Source of the DNA: Amycolatopsis nigrescens CSC17Ta-90
GTDB lineage: Bacteria > Actinomycetota > Actinomycetes > Mycobacteriales > Pseudonocardiaceae
DNA: 64,000 nt
NCBI RefSeq assembly: GCF_000384315.1
Contig: NZ_ARVW01000001.1
Coordinates: 62,001 to 126,000, forward strand
Direction: 5' to 3'
Below the pieces are notes generated by a model. It saw nothing but the letters and a program-made list of their open reading frames with translations. It searched no databases and was not told the DNA's origin. This document shows positions 44,130 to 51,241 of the stretch, in pieces (the first letter of the stretch is position 1; every line of letters starts with the position of its first letter). Position numbers and translations under genes: made by a program.

Positions 44130-45068
44130 ATGAGACGCGGTTTTCGGCTGGTCATGGCAACACTCGCGGCGGGACTTTCCGCCGCGTTCCTGGTTTCACC
44201 GGCCGAAGCCCGGCCACTGGGCCATCCGGGCGAGTTGGCGCTGCCGGCCGGATTCCAGCCGGAGGGCATCGCGATCGGCGCCTGGCCCACGGCGTACTTC
44301 GGCTCCCGGGTGGACGGCCGGATCCAGCAGGTCGACCTGCGCACCGGCAAGGGCAGGCTGCTCTCCCCCGGCCCCGGCACGCCGTCGCTCGGCATCAAGG
44401 TGGATTCCGCGCACGGCAGGCTGTTCGTCGCCGGCGGCACCGGCGGGGACGCCAGGGTGATCGACGCGCGCGATGGCACCGTGCTGGCCAGCTACCGGTT
44501 CGCCGACACCGACACCTTCGTCAACGACCTGGTGCTCACCCGCGACGCGGTCTGGTTCACCGACTCCCGGAAGCCGGTGCTGTACCGGCTGCCGCTGGGC
44601 CGCCACGGTGAACTCCCCGGCCAGGACGCGGTGCGGACGCTGCCGCTGACCGGGGACCTGGTGGTGGTGCCCGGTGCCACGAACGTGAACGGGATCGTCA
44701 CCACCCCCGACGGCGAGGGACTGCTGATCGGGCAGTCCAACACCGGGCAGCTCTTCCGCGCCGACCCGACCACCGGTGTCACCGAGGCGGTCGATCTCGG
44801 CGGCGAGGCACTGCCGTCGAACGACGGACAGCTTCGCGAAGGCAGGCGGCTGTACGTGGTGCAGAACCGGCTGAACCTGCTCGCCAAGCTCGAGCTCAGC
44901 GCCGACGGGCGCACCGCCGAGGTGCTCGAACGCCGCACCTCGCCCGGCTTCGACGTGCCCGCGACCGTCGCCGCCTGGCGGAACCGGTTCTATCTGGTGA
45001 ACGCGCGGTTCACCACCCCGCCGGAGCCGACGACCACCTACAACGCCGTCGCCGTGCCCAAGTTCTGA
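44130..45068 (+). CDS. Secreted SMP-30/gluconolactonase-like beta-propeller protein
   Basis: The 312-residue precursor has a Sec signal MRRGFRLVMATLAAGLSAAFLVSPAEA with likely cleavage after AEA. The mature part is a repeat-built propeller: LPAGFQPEGIAIG, then FGSRVDGRIQQVDLRTG, VNDLVLTRDAVWFTDSRKPVLYRL and VNGIVTTPDGEGLLIGQSNTGQLFRAD, a pattern shared with SMP-30 and NHL-type proteins. An enzymatic lactonase role is possible but the metal ligands cannot be placed by eye. The ATG at 44130 is chosen because it begins the signal peptide; an ATG at 44118 is in frame. Confidence 0.75.
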   Translation: MRRGFRLVMATLAAGLSAAFLVSPAEARPLGHPGELALPAGFQPEGIAIGAWPTAYFGSRVDGRIQQVDLRTGKGRLLSPGPGTPSLGIKVDSAHGRLFVAGGTGGDARVIDARDGTVLASYRFADTDTFVNDLVLTRDAVWFTDSRKPVLYRLPLGRHGELPGQDAVRTLPLTGDLVVVPGATNVNGIVTTPDGEGLLIGQSNTGQLFRADPTTGVTEAVDLGGEALPSNDGQLREGRRLYVVQNRLNLLAKLELSADGRTAEVLERRTSPGFDVPATVAAWRNRFYLVNARFTTPPEPTTTYNAVAVPKF

Positions 45069-45841
45069 GGCTCGATCCGGATGGTGACGCCGGCGGCGAG
45101 CAGGCGGCTGGGCGGCAGGCCGAACATGGCGTGGAAGCTGTCGCTGAAGTGTGACGGGCTGGCGAACCCGGCCTCGGCCGCGGCCGAGGTGAGATCGCCG
45201 CCGCCCGCCAGCACGGTGCCGGCCCGCAGCATCCGCGCCCACAGCCGGTAGCGGCGGAAGCTGGTACCGGTGTGCTCCCGGAACAGGTGCAGGAACCGGG
45301 AGGTGGACAGGCCCGCGGCGGAGGCCAGCGCGGCGGCGGGCAACGCGGGGTTCGGCTGTTCGCGCAGCCGCCGCGCCGCGTCCTGGATGCGGGCGTCCGC
45401 CGCACCGGTCCCGGCCGGCGCGGCCAGTTCCAGCCAGTGCCCGGCGTCCGCGGTATCAGTGGTGAGCCGCGCGCCCAGCCGGATCAGCGCGTCCTGCTCG
45501 GCGTGACCGGACCCGAGCTGCCCGTCCCCGGCGGTCATCCGGAGCCGGCAGGTCCGCTCGCGGTCGGAGGCCGGGTCCAGGTAGCAGAACACCATCCGCC
45601 CGCCGCGGGAGACCAGCCGGTGCGGCAGCCGGGGCGCGATCAGCGCACTGCGAGTGGCTTCGAGGTCGTGCCTGGCGGTGCGCACCGAGAAGGAGTCGTC
45701 CACCCCGAGCGCGAAGCAGGACACCGAGCCCGAATGTCGGCCGAGGTCCAGCGACGGCCCGGCGTACATCGCCTGCCCCGGCCACAGCCACAGGGCCGGG
45801 CAGCAGGTTTCTGGAAGCGCGAGCGCGGCCTCGGGTGTCAT
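45038..45841 (-). CDS. AraC-family transcriptional regulator
   Basis: The 267-residue protein has a variable N-terminal sensor part and a C-terminal double helix-turn-helix: LASAAGLSTSRFLHLFREHTGTSFRRYRLW, then DLTSAAAEAGFASPSHFSDSFHAMFGLPPSRL. GGGAGGCCAGG precedes the ATG. Its 3' end overlaps the propeller gene tail to tail by 31 bases. It is divergent from the small DUF4345-like gene, its most likely target. Confidence 0.88.
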   Translation of the reverse strand: MTPEAALALPETCCPALWLWPGQAMYAGPSLDLGRHSGSVSCFALGVDDSFSVRTARHDLEATRSALIAPRLPHRLVSRGGRMVFCYLDPASDRERTCRLRMTAGDGQLGSGHAEQDALIRLGARLTTDTADAGHWLELAAPAGTGAADARIQDAARRLREQPNPALPAAALASAAGLSTSRFLHLFREHTGTSFRRYRLWARMLRAGTVLAGGGDLTSAAAEAGFASPSHFSDSFHAMFGLPPSRLLAAGVTIRIEPQNLGTATAL

Positions 45842-45877
45842 CCTGGCCTCCCATCAGGACAGTCCCCAGGAGCGTAC

Positions 45878-46252
45878 GTGGCCGTCGCAGTGATCATCGC
45901 CGTCGGGCTTTTCTTCCTCGGCATGGGGGTGTACGCGCTCGCCGCACCGGCCGCACTGGCCCGGCCGTTCCGGATCACCATCGACACCCCGGAGAGCCGC
46001 TCGGAGATCCGCGCGGTCTACGGCGGTTTCGGGGTCGCCGTGGCGGCCGTGCTGGGCGCGGCCGCGTTCGACCCCGGCGGTATCCGGGCCGGTGCGACGC
46101 TCGCGGTGGCGGCCGCGCTGGCCGGGATGGCTTTCGGCCGGATCGTGTCCAGGCTGCTGGACCGGCCGACGGCGTTCTACCCGATCTGGTTCTACTTCTG
46201 GGTGGAGATCGCCGCCGCCGGGCTGCTGTTCTTCGCCGGCTCAGACGCCTAG
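45878..46252 (+). CDS. Small DUF4345-like membrane protein
   Basis: A 124-residue protein with four hydrophobic helices: VAVAVIIAVGLFFLGMGVYALA, then VYGGFGVAVAAVLGAAAF, LAVAAALAGMAFGRIVSRLLD and FYPIWFYFWVEIAAAGLLFFAG. The layout, with EIRAVYGG at the second helix, fits the DUF4345 group of unknown function. The start is a GTG with AGGAG five bases before, just upstream of the divergent AraC gene. Its stop overlaps the MetE-like gene tail by 12 bases. Confidence 0.75.
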   Translation: MAVAVIIAVGLFFLGMGVYALAAPAALARPFRITIDTPESRSEIRAVYGGFGVAVAAVLGAAAFDPGGIRAGATLAVAAALAGMAFGRIVSRLLDRPTAFYPIWFYFWVEIAAAGLLFFAGSDA

Positions 46253-47305
46253 CGCCGAGGCGGCGAGCCCGGTGCCCGCCACCCTGGCCGCGATCTTGGC
46301 GAAGGCGGTGTCGCGCGAGGTGGACGTGTCGTCCGCGAACGGCGAGAAGCCGCAGTCGTCACAGGTGCCCAGCCGGGCCGGCGGGATGTACTCGGCGGCC
46401 TCCAGCACGCGGTCGCGGACCTCCTCGGCGCTCTCCACCCTGGGGTCGATCGGGTCGATCACGCCGATGAAGATCCGCTGGTCCTCGGCCGCGTGGTCGC
46501 GAACCACCTTGAGCACCCTGGCCCGGTCGGGTTCACTGGCCAGCTGGAGGTAGAAGTTGCCGGCCCGCAGCTCGAACAGCCGGGGCAGCAGCTCGGCGTA
46601 GTCCACGTCGAGGCTGTGCACGGAGTCCTGGTCGCCGCCGGGGCAGGTGTGCACCCCGATCCGACGGCGTTCCGCCTCGGAGAACCGCGCCAGGACGAGG
46701 TTGTTCAGCTCGACGAACGAGCCGAGCAGCTCACCGGAAGGGTCGAGCTTGAGCGACAGCCTGCCTTCGGTGAAATCGAGCTGGACCGCGGCGGCACCGG
46801 CGTCAAGGCACTGCCGGATATCCTTCTCGCTTTCGCGCGCCAGGTCGTCGATGAACTCCGCCCTCGGGTACCCGGGAATACCGTCCGCCGGGTAGAGCAG
46901 GCTGAGCGCGGAAGGCGCGATCACCGCCTGTTTGACCGGGAGATCCGTGTGCTGCTGCGCCTTGCGCAGGTATTCCACCGCGTACGCGCCATACCGGAAG
47001 GGCCCGCCGGTGAGCCTGGGCAGCTGCCGGGTGTGCCCGTCCGCGAACGGGATCACCGCACCGTCCGGGGCCAGCGACGTCATGCCGGCCAGCGGGTAGG
47101 TGACGAAACTCGGTTTGCCCTGCTCACCGTCGGTGACCACTGGCGAACCCGTTTCCAGGAATCGGCCGAGCGTGTCGGTGAGCGCGCGCTCCTGCAAGGA
47201 TTCAAGATCTTTTCCGGTGATTTCTCCCTCGGCGAGAGCACCGAAACCTCGGAGCAGAAAATCCGGTCTGGGAATACTGCCGATGGGCTCGGTGGGTATC
47301 GCCAT
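46241..47305 (-). CDS. MetE C-terminal-domain-like zinc methyltransferase
   Basis: The 354-residue protein corresponds to the catalytic half of cobalamin-independent methionine synthase. The expected zinc ligands are HTC in IGVHTCPGGDQDS and the second cysteine region LGTCDDCGFSP, and the conserved AAAVQLDFTEGRLSLKL and IFIGVIDPIDPRVESAEEV blocks are present. The N-terminal MetE repeat is absent. Short forms often act on other thiols (for example coenzyme M) or on unknown substrates. GGGGAGGGG precedes the ATG. The frame continues far upstream to 49879, but that is antisense shadow. Confidence 0.82.
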   Translation of the reverse strand: MAIPTEPIGSIPRPDFLLRGFGALAEGEITGKDLESLQERALTDTLGRFLETGSPVVTDGEQGKPSFVTYPLAGMTSLAPDGAVIPFADGHTRQLPRLTGGPFRYGAYAVEYLRKAQQHTDLPVKQAVIAPSALSLLYPADGIPGYPRAEFIDDLARESEKDIRQCLDAGAAAVQLDFTEGRLSLKLDPSGELLGSFVELNNLVLARFSEAERRRIGVHTCPGGDQDSVHSLDVDYAELLPRLFELRAGNFYLQLASEPDRARVLKVVRDHAAEDQRIFIGVIDPIDPRVESAEEVRDRVLEAAEYIPPARLGTCDDCGFSPFADDTSTSRDTAFAKIAARVAGTGLAASALGV

Positions 47306-47461
47306 GCTTGGGCCCCTCCCCTGGATGTCCTTGACAGGCGCACTCATCGTGCTGAAGCCCGCCGAAAAGCACAATCCGCCGAGCGGTGTACTGCTCCGCG
47401 CACCGTCCCGGCGATCAGACCGATGCTGGATCGCCGGGGGAGAACATTGGAGGATGTCCGC

Positions 47462-48472
47462 ATGACCGAGCTGACCGAGTTCATCACCGGCGTGCCCAAG
47501 TGCGAGCTGCACCTGCACATCGAGGGCACCCTGGAACCTGAGCTGAAGTTCGCCCTCGCCGCGCGCAACCACCTCACCCTCCCCTACGCGGACGCGGCCG
47601 AAATGCGGGCCGCGTACGACTTCCACGACCTGCCGTCCTTCCTCAAGATCTACTACGAGGGCATGGCGGTGCTGCTGACCGAGCAGGACTTCTACGATCT
47701 GGCCTGGGCGTACCTGATCAAGGCGCGGGCGCAGAACGTGCGCTATGCCGAGATCTTCTTCGACCCGCAGGCGCACACGTCCCGCGGTGTCCCGTTCGCC
47801 ACCGTGCTCGGCGGGCTGCGCCGGGCGATGCTCGACGCGCGCCGGCTGCTCGGCCTGCGGGCCGAGCTGATCCTGTGCTTCCTCCGCGACTTCTCCGCCG
47901 AGTACGCGATGGCCACCCTGATGGAATCCTTGCCCTACAAGGAATGGATCATCGGTGTCGGGCTCGATTCGGATGAGAAGGGCAATCCGCCGGTGAAGTT
48001 CGCGGAGGTCTTCGCCAGGGCACGCGCGGAGGGCTACTTCCTGACCATGCACTGCGATGTGGACCAGGAGAACTCGACCGAGCACATCCGCCAGTGCCTG
48101 GACGTGATCGGGGTGGACCGGATCGACCACGGGGTCAACGCGCTGGACGACCCGGCGCTGCAGGCCGAGATCGCCGGGCGCGGGCTCGGCCTGACCGTAT
48201 GCCCGATCTCCAACGGCTACGTGCGCGGCGACCTCGGCCACCGCGCGATCCGGCGGATGCTCGACCTCGGCATCCTGGTCACGGTGAACTCCGACGACCC
48301 CGCCTACTTCAGCGGCTACGTCACGGAGAACCTGCTCGCCCTGCACGAAGCGCTCCCGCTGTCGCTGGAGGACGTGCGGCTGCTGGAGCGAAACGCGTTC
48401 GAAATCGCCTGGCTGCCGAACGCGGTCAAGGACCGGTATCTGGCCGAGCTGGCCGCGTTCTCGCCCTCTTGA
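47462..48472 (+). CDS. Adenosine/adenine deaminase-family amidohydrolase, atypical active site
   Basis: The 336-residue protein has zinc-binding HLHIEGTLEPE, the IGVGLDSDEKG strand, RIDHGVNALDD, TVCPISNGYVRG and the zinc Asp in TVNSDDPAYFSGY, as in bacterial and fungal adenine deaminases. The catalytic HAGE motif of the family, however, reads MHCDVDQENSTEH, so the Glu that protonates the ring is not at its normal place. A purine substrate is likely but unproven. It is divergent from the MetE-like gene. Confidence 0.82.
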   Translation: MTELTEFITGVPKCELHLHIEGTLEPELKFALAARNHLTLPYADAAEMRAAYDFHDLPSFLKIYYEGMAVLLTEQDFYDLAWAYLIKARAQNVRYAEIFFDPQAHTSRGVPFATVLGGLRRAMLDARRLLGLRAELILCFLRDFSAEYAMATLMESLPYKEWIIGVGLDSDEKGNPPVKFAEVFARARAEGYFLTMHCDVDQENSTEHIRQCLDVIGVDRIDHGVNALDDPALQAEIAGRGLGLTVCPISNGYVRGDLGHRAIRRMLDLGILVTVNSDDPAYFSGYVTENLLALHEALPLSLEDVRLLERNAFEIAWLPNAVKDRYLAELAAFSPS

Positions 48473-48477
48473 CCCAA

Positions 48478-48493
48478 TAAGGTCTAGACAACT
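48478..48493 (+). promoter_or_regulatory. DasR-like (dre-type) candidate site
   Basis: TAAGGTCTAGACAACT shares 12 of 16 positions with the DasR response element ACTGGTCTAGACCACT, including the core GGTCTAGAC. It lies 46 bp before the alginate-lyase-like gene. DasR is a GntR-family regulator of amino-sugar use, so control of a polysaccharide-degrading enzyme fits. The mismatches leave other GntR proteins possible. Confidence 0.5.
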
Positions 48494-48538
48494 AAAGTCG
48501 GACGATCCGCCGCCACCGGACGTTCCCGAGGAGTGCGG

Positions 48539-49729
48539 ATGTTCAGGTCCCGTGGCAGCGGAAAGCTCACCGTCCTGGTTCTCGCCGTGCTGCTGGCCGC
48601 CTCGGGCCCGCCGGCCAGTGCGACGCCGGAACCGGCCGCACCCCCGACCTTCACCCATCCCGGCGTGCAAGTCAGCCGGCCGCAGCTGGACTTCATCCGC
48701 GGGAAGGTGAACGCCGGCGCGCAGCCGTGGCGCGGCGCGTACGACCAGCTGTCGTCGAGCCCGTACAACTCCCTTTCCCGCACCCCGAAGCCCCGTGCCG
48801 TGGTCGAATGCGGCCCGTACTCGAAGCCGAACATCGGCTGCACCGACGAGCGCGAAGACGCGATCGCCGCATACACCCTGGCGCTGAGCTGGTACCTCAC
48901 CCAGGACGCCCGGTACGCCGACAAGGCGATCGCGATCATGGACGCCTGGTCGGCGACGATCAGGGACCACACCAACAGCAACGCTCCACTGCAGACCGCG
49001 TGGGCCGGGGCATCCTGGACCAAGGCCGCCGAGATCATCCGGTACACCTATTCCGGCTGGGCCGGCGCCGGCCGGTTCGGCACCATGCTGCGCGAGGTCT
49101 ACCTGCCGAAGGTGATCGGCGGGCACGCCACCTCCAATGGCAACTGGGAACTGACCATGATGGAGGCCTCGCTCGGGATCGCGGTGTTCCTGGAGGACCG
49201 CTCCGCCTACGACCGGGCGGTGGCCAAGTACCGCACCAGGGTGCCCGCCTTCGTCTACCTGCCGGGTGACGGCGCGCTGCCGAAGGCCCCGCCGGGCAGC
49301 GGAATCGACACCCGCGACGAGATCGTCCGGTACTGGCAGGGCCAGAGCACCTTCGTCGAAGGGCTGACCCAGGAGACCTGCCGCGACTTCACGCACACCG
49401 GGTACGGCATCGCGTCCATCGCCGCTTTCGCCGAGACCACCCGGATCCAGGGCCAGGACCTGTACCCGGAGATCGGCGACCGGCTGCGGACCGCGCTCGG
49501 TTTCCAGGCGCGGTACGAACTCGGCGAAGCCGCGCCGTCGTGGCTGTGCGGCGGCACCATCCACCGCGGGCTCGGCCCGGTCACCGAGATCGGCTTCAAC
49601 CATTTGAACACCAGGCTGGGCATCACCATGCCGAACACCCAGCGGCTCACCGAGGACCGGCGCCCGGCCGGCACGAACAACCTGTTCGTCGCCTGGCAGA
49701 CCCTCACCCACGCGCAGAACCCGAACTAG
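48539..49729 (+). CDS. Secreted alginate lyase-family protein
   Basis: About 396 residues with a Sec signal (MFRSRGSGKLTVLVLAVLLAASGPPASA). The mature (alpha/alpha) barrel has THPGVQVSRPQLDFIRGKVNAG, CTDEREDAIAAYTLALSWYLTQD, NGNWELTMMEASLGIAVFLED and ETCRDFTHTGYGIASIAAFAE, as in the alginate lyase superfamily. It probably cleaves an acidic polysaccharide outside the cell; the true glycan is unknown. GAGGAG fixes the ATG, six bases after a GTG in the same frame. A DasR-like site lies upstream. Confidence 0.8.
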   Translation: MFRSRGSGKLTVLVLAVLLAASGPPASATPEPAAPPTFTHPGVQVSRPQLDFIRGKVNAGAQPWRGAYDQLSSSPYNSLSRTPKPRAVVECGPYSKPNIGCTDEREDAIAAYTLALSWYLTQDARYADKAIAIMDAWSATIRDHTNSNAPLQTAWAGASWTKAAEIIRYTYSGWAGAGRFGTMLREVYLPKVIGGHATSNGNWELTMMEASLGIAVFLEDRSAYDRAVAKYRTRVPAFVYLPGDGALPKAPPGSGIDTRDEIVRYWQGQSTFVEGLTQETCRDFTHTGYGIASIAAFAETTRIQGQDLYPEIGDRLRTALGFQARYELGEAAPSWLCGGTIHRGLGPVTEIGFNHLNTRLGITMPNTQRLTEDRRPAGTNNLFVAWQTLTHAQNPN

Positions 49730-49766
49730 CGCTGTGTCCATGAAGGTCGGCTGACCCAGCCGCTCG

Positions 49767-49826
49767 GCGAGTTTGCCGTTCCGGTCGGCGAGTTGGCCAT
49801 TCCGGTCGGCGAGTTTGCCGTTCGGA
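49767..49826. repeat. Intergenic tandem repeat, 21-bp period, three copies
   Basis: Units begin GCGAG at 49767, 49788 and 49809. They read GCGAGTTTGCCGTTCCGGTCG with small changes (TGG for TTG, and ATT for GTT). The core GCGAGTT-2-CC-R-TTC is the same as in the 22-bp array at 38922-39005. It stands between the convergent lyase and HNH genes and is not coding. Confidence 0.82.
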
Positions 49827-49900
49827 GTATCCCGACTTCCGCCCACAGACACACCGACCACCACCGGCGGGACCACCACAACAGAACATGAGCCGGAGAG

Positions 49901-51136
49901 CTAGAAGGGTGGCGGCTCGTCGTCGACCTTCGGTGGTAGCGGTGGGTCGACGAGCGGCTCCGGTCTGGTCGAGTAGCTGCGGCCAGTCGGGGTAGTGACC
50001 GTTAAATCGGCCGTTTCGGGGTCGAACTCGAAGGTCCAGCCGGGCTCGTCCTTCAGGCCGTGGTGGTGGCGGCACAGGCAGCACAGGTTGTGTTCGCAGG
50101 TGTCCCCGTTTTGCGACCACTCGGTGCAGTGGTCCGTGTCGCAGCGTTGCGCGGGCCGGTTGCAGCCGGGTGCCCGGCAGGTGCGGTCACGCACCCGGAC
50201 CAACTCGGCCAAGTCCGCCGGTGGCCGATACCTCTTGCGGCCGATATCGCGGACAGTGCCTGAAACCGGGTCGGTCAGCACTTTCCGCCACACCGATCCG
50301 GGTTGGTTCATGAGCTGGCGGCCGATCTCACCGGGGATCGGGCCATGACCGACCAGCTCGCAGCCGTCGTCGCGGATACCCAACGCGGTGTCGAGGGGGA
50401 TGTGGATGAACACCTGAGCCGCCAAGCCCTCCCAACCCTTACCGAGCAGCAACTCCGCCAACACATCAGCCCGCAACTGATCCATCGTGCGGGTTTCATC
50501 GCCACCCCGAAGCTTCCGGGCCAGCATGTCGATCCGGGCATATACCGCGGTCGCGATTTCGACCGGGAGATACGCCCAGAGTGAGGCCATCGCGTCGGGC
50601 TCGTGGTGTAACTCGACGCGGCGTTGCTTCCTGCGGGCTTCAGCCCGCGCCTGCTGGCCTTCGGGGTCGAGGGCCGCGACCACGCGAGTGACCGTTTTCC
50701 GCCAGTTGCTGGGATTCTTCTCACCGATACGACCAGCCAGAATCTCATCCGCCTGACGGGCCAATTCATCCGACAACACCGCCACGCCATCGAAGGCTTG
50801 ACGGGCCTTTTCGATATCCAGCTCGCCCTCGGTCATCGCGGCCAACAGACACGGCATCCGCGACACCAGCGCTTTCGCCAAGGCTACCCGGGTCGCGGTC
50901 GTTTCACGGGACAACCGCAACTCCGGCGCCAACTCATCCGCCACCCACCGCGCACCACCACGAGCCCGGCTGACCTGCGCGATCGCACGGGCCTGCACCG
51001 CCTGCATACGACAGATCACCCGCCGAGCCGAGATCACCACCCCCACCGCCTGCGACACATCAAGCCGCTCAATCGACGCCGCATTCATCGACGACAACCA
51101 ATCCGGCGGTAACATACTGAAATCAACATACAACAC
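49901..51136 (-). CDS. DUF222/13E12-type HNH endonuclease, copy 1
   Basis: The 411-residue protein has the helical DUF222 part at the N-terminus and a C-terminal HNH nuclease motif (CRAPGCNRPAQRCDTDHCTEW, then CEHNLCCLCRHHHGLKDEPGW). The cysteines frame a zinc site and the histidines the catalytic ones. It starts with GTG where copy 2 has ATG; GGGGG lies upstream of both. It is nearly identical to the copy at 62449-63681 but in opposite orientation. Such 13E12-family genes are repeated in actinobacteria and may be mobile; their biological role is unclear. Confidence 0.88.
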   Translation of the reverse strand: MLYVDFSMLPPDWLSSMNAASIERLDVSQAVGVVISARRVICRMQAVQARAIAQVSRARGGARWVADELAPELRLSRETTATRVALAKALVSRMPCLLAAMTEGELDIEKARQAFDGVAVLSDELARQADEILAGRIGEKNPSNWRKTVTRVVAALDPEGQQARAEARRKQRRVELHHEPDAMASLWAYLPVEIATAVYARIDMLARKLRGGDETRTMDQLRADVLAELLLGKGWEGLAAQVFIHIPLDTALGIRDDGCELVGHGPIPGEIGRQLMNQPGSVWRKVLTDPVSGTVRDIGRKRYRPPADLAELVRVRDRTCRAPGCNRPAQRCDTDHCTEWSQNGDTCEHNLCCLCRHHHGLKDEPGWTFEFDPETADLTVTTPTGRSYSTRPEPLVDPPLPPKVDDEPPPF

Positions 51137-51229
51137 GCGAACCCCCGTACTTTCGAATGTACCTCCATAATACCGCCGAACCCCGACAAAAACCGCCCCC
51201 GCTAAAACACGAAAGAGGGAAAAAGCGCA
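49901..51229 (-). repeat. Large inverted repeat, left copy
   Basis: Covers HNH copy 1 and about 93 bases of upstream DNA (with TTTTTGTCGGGGTTCGGCGG and a TATTAT box) that also occur upstream of copy 2. Similarity ends at the stop codon on the other side. Together with the right copy at 62359-63681 it brackets about 11.1 kb. Confidence 0.85.
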
Positions 51230-51241
51230 TTCCCTTCTCGT

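Noticed and set aside
47306..49879. Upstream continuation of the MetE-like frame
   Set aside because: Lies antisense to the deaminase and lyase genes; the real start has a strong ribosome site at 47305.
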